A stretch of DNA of 5,695 nt from CAZGQY01 sp964528035. GTDB lineage: Bacteria; Pseudomonadota; Gammaproteobacteria; Methylococcales; UBA1147. Every line of letters starts with the position of its first letter. The stretch's first letter is position 1. Below are positions 5,667 through 5,695 of the stretch, one piece after another. The position numbers and the translations under genes were made by a program. Location of the stretch: positions 1 through 5,695 of the forward strand of contig CAZGQY010000231.1 in NCBI GenBank assembly GCA_964528035.1, given 5' to 3'. Below the pieces are notes generated by a model. That model was given only the letters and a program-made list of their open reading frames with translations. It made no database searches and was not told the origin of the DNA.

Positions 5667-5695
5667 GATTTTGGGACGTCCCTGTCTCCAAAATC
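5667..5695. repeat. REP-like inverted repeat at the right window edge
   Basis: GATTTTGG (5667-5674) and CCAAAATC (5688-5695) are perfect inverted arms. Inside them GAC (5675-5677) can pair with GTC (5684-5686), giving an 11-bp stem with one bulged T and a 6-nt loop. The GGGACGTCCC core (5673-5682) is itself a perfect palindrome. The form resembles REP elements and the ends of small IS-like or Y1-transposase-associated elements. The partner copy or transposase, if any, lies outside the window. Confidence 0.5.

Noticed and set aside
1..5695. CRISPR array, tRNA or rRNA genes
   Set aside because: No regularly spaced direct repeats and no cloverleaf or rRNA-like sequence were seen on either strand.

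Overview
The window (5,695 bp) looks like an accessory segment of a proteobacterial, probably gammaproteobacterial, chromosome. The closest family resemblances are an E. coli YeiR-type GTPase, a full-length HipA kinase with its HipB partner, and the remains of an EAL/receiver signalling locus. No species can be named from the sequence. All recognisable genes lie on the minus strand, so the functional order runs from high to low coordinates.

Right part (3441-5695): a hipBA toxin-antitoxin operon. HipB (4885-5244) and HipA (3581-4888) overlap by ATGA and are probably translationally coupled. The HipA kinase residues look intact. Upstream is a good sigma-70-like promoter (TTGAAC, 17 bp, TATAAG) surrounded by three copies of a palindromic element related to TCGtCATTAATGaCGA, the expected layout for HipB autorepression. 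A hairpin region after hipA may end the transcript. The outer 350 bp (5340-5695) hold no convincing gene; they are AT-rich and end in a REP-like inverted repeat at the window edge.

Middle part (2365-3425): one G3E/COG0523 GTPase of the YeiR type, a zinc-linked metallochaperone family. It has all the GTPase motifs, the GGCMCC metal motif and a histidine-rich linker. A GC-rich palindrome and a possible -10 lie in front of it.

Junction (2073-2365): a scar. It holds the last 68 residues of an EAL-domain protein and the first 25 codons of a receiver-domain protein, still joined by their original start/stop overlap (ATGAATAA). Everything on either side of that gene boundary is gone, which marks a former c-di-GMP/two-component locus replaced on both sides by unrelated DNA.

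Left part (1-2067): a two-gene operon with its own putative extended -10 promoter. It encodes an AlbA_2 (Schlafen-type) plus HATPase_c_4 protein (804-2012), followed with an ATGA overlap by a ParA-family ATPase. The ParA frame carries one in-frame TAA at codon 106 but stays open and family-like on both sides out to the window edge, so it is a recent nonsense pseudogene or a sequence error. I know of no assigned function for this pair, and it is the best candidate here for an undescribed module.
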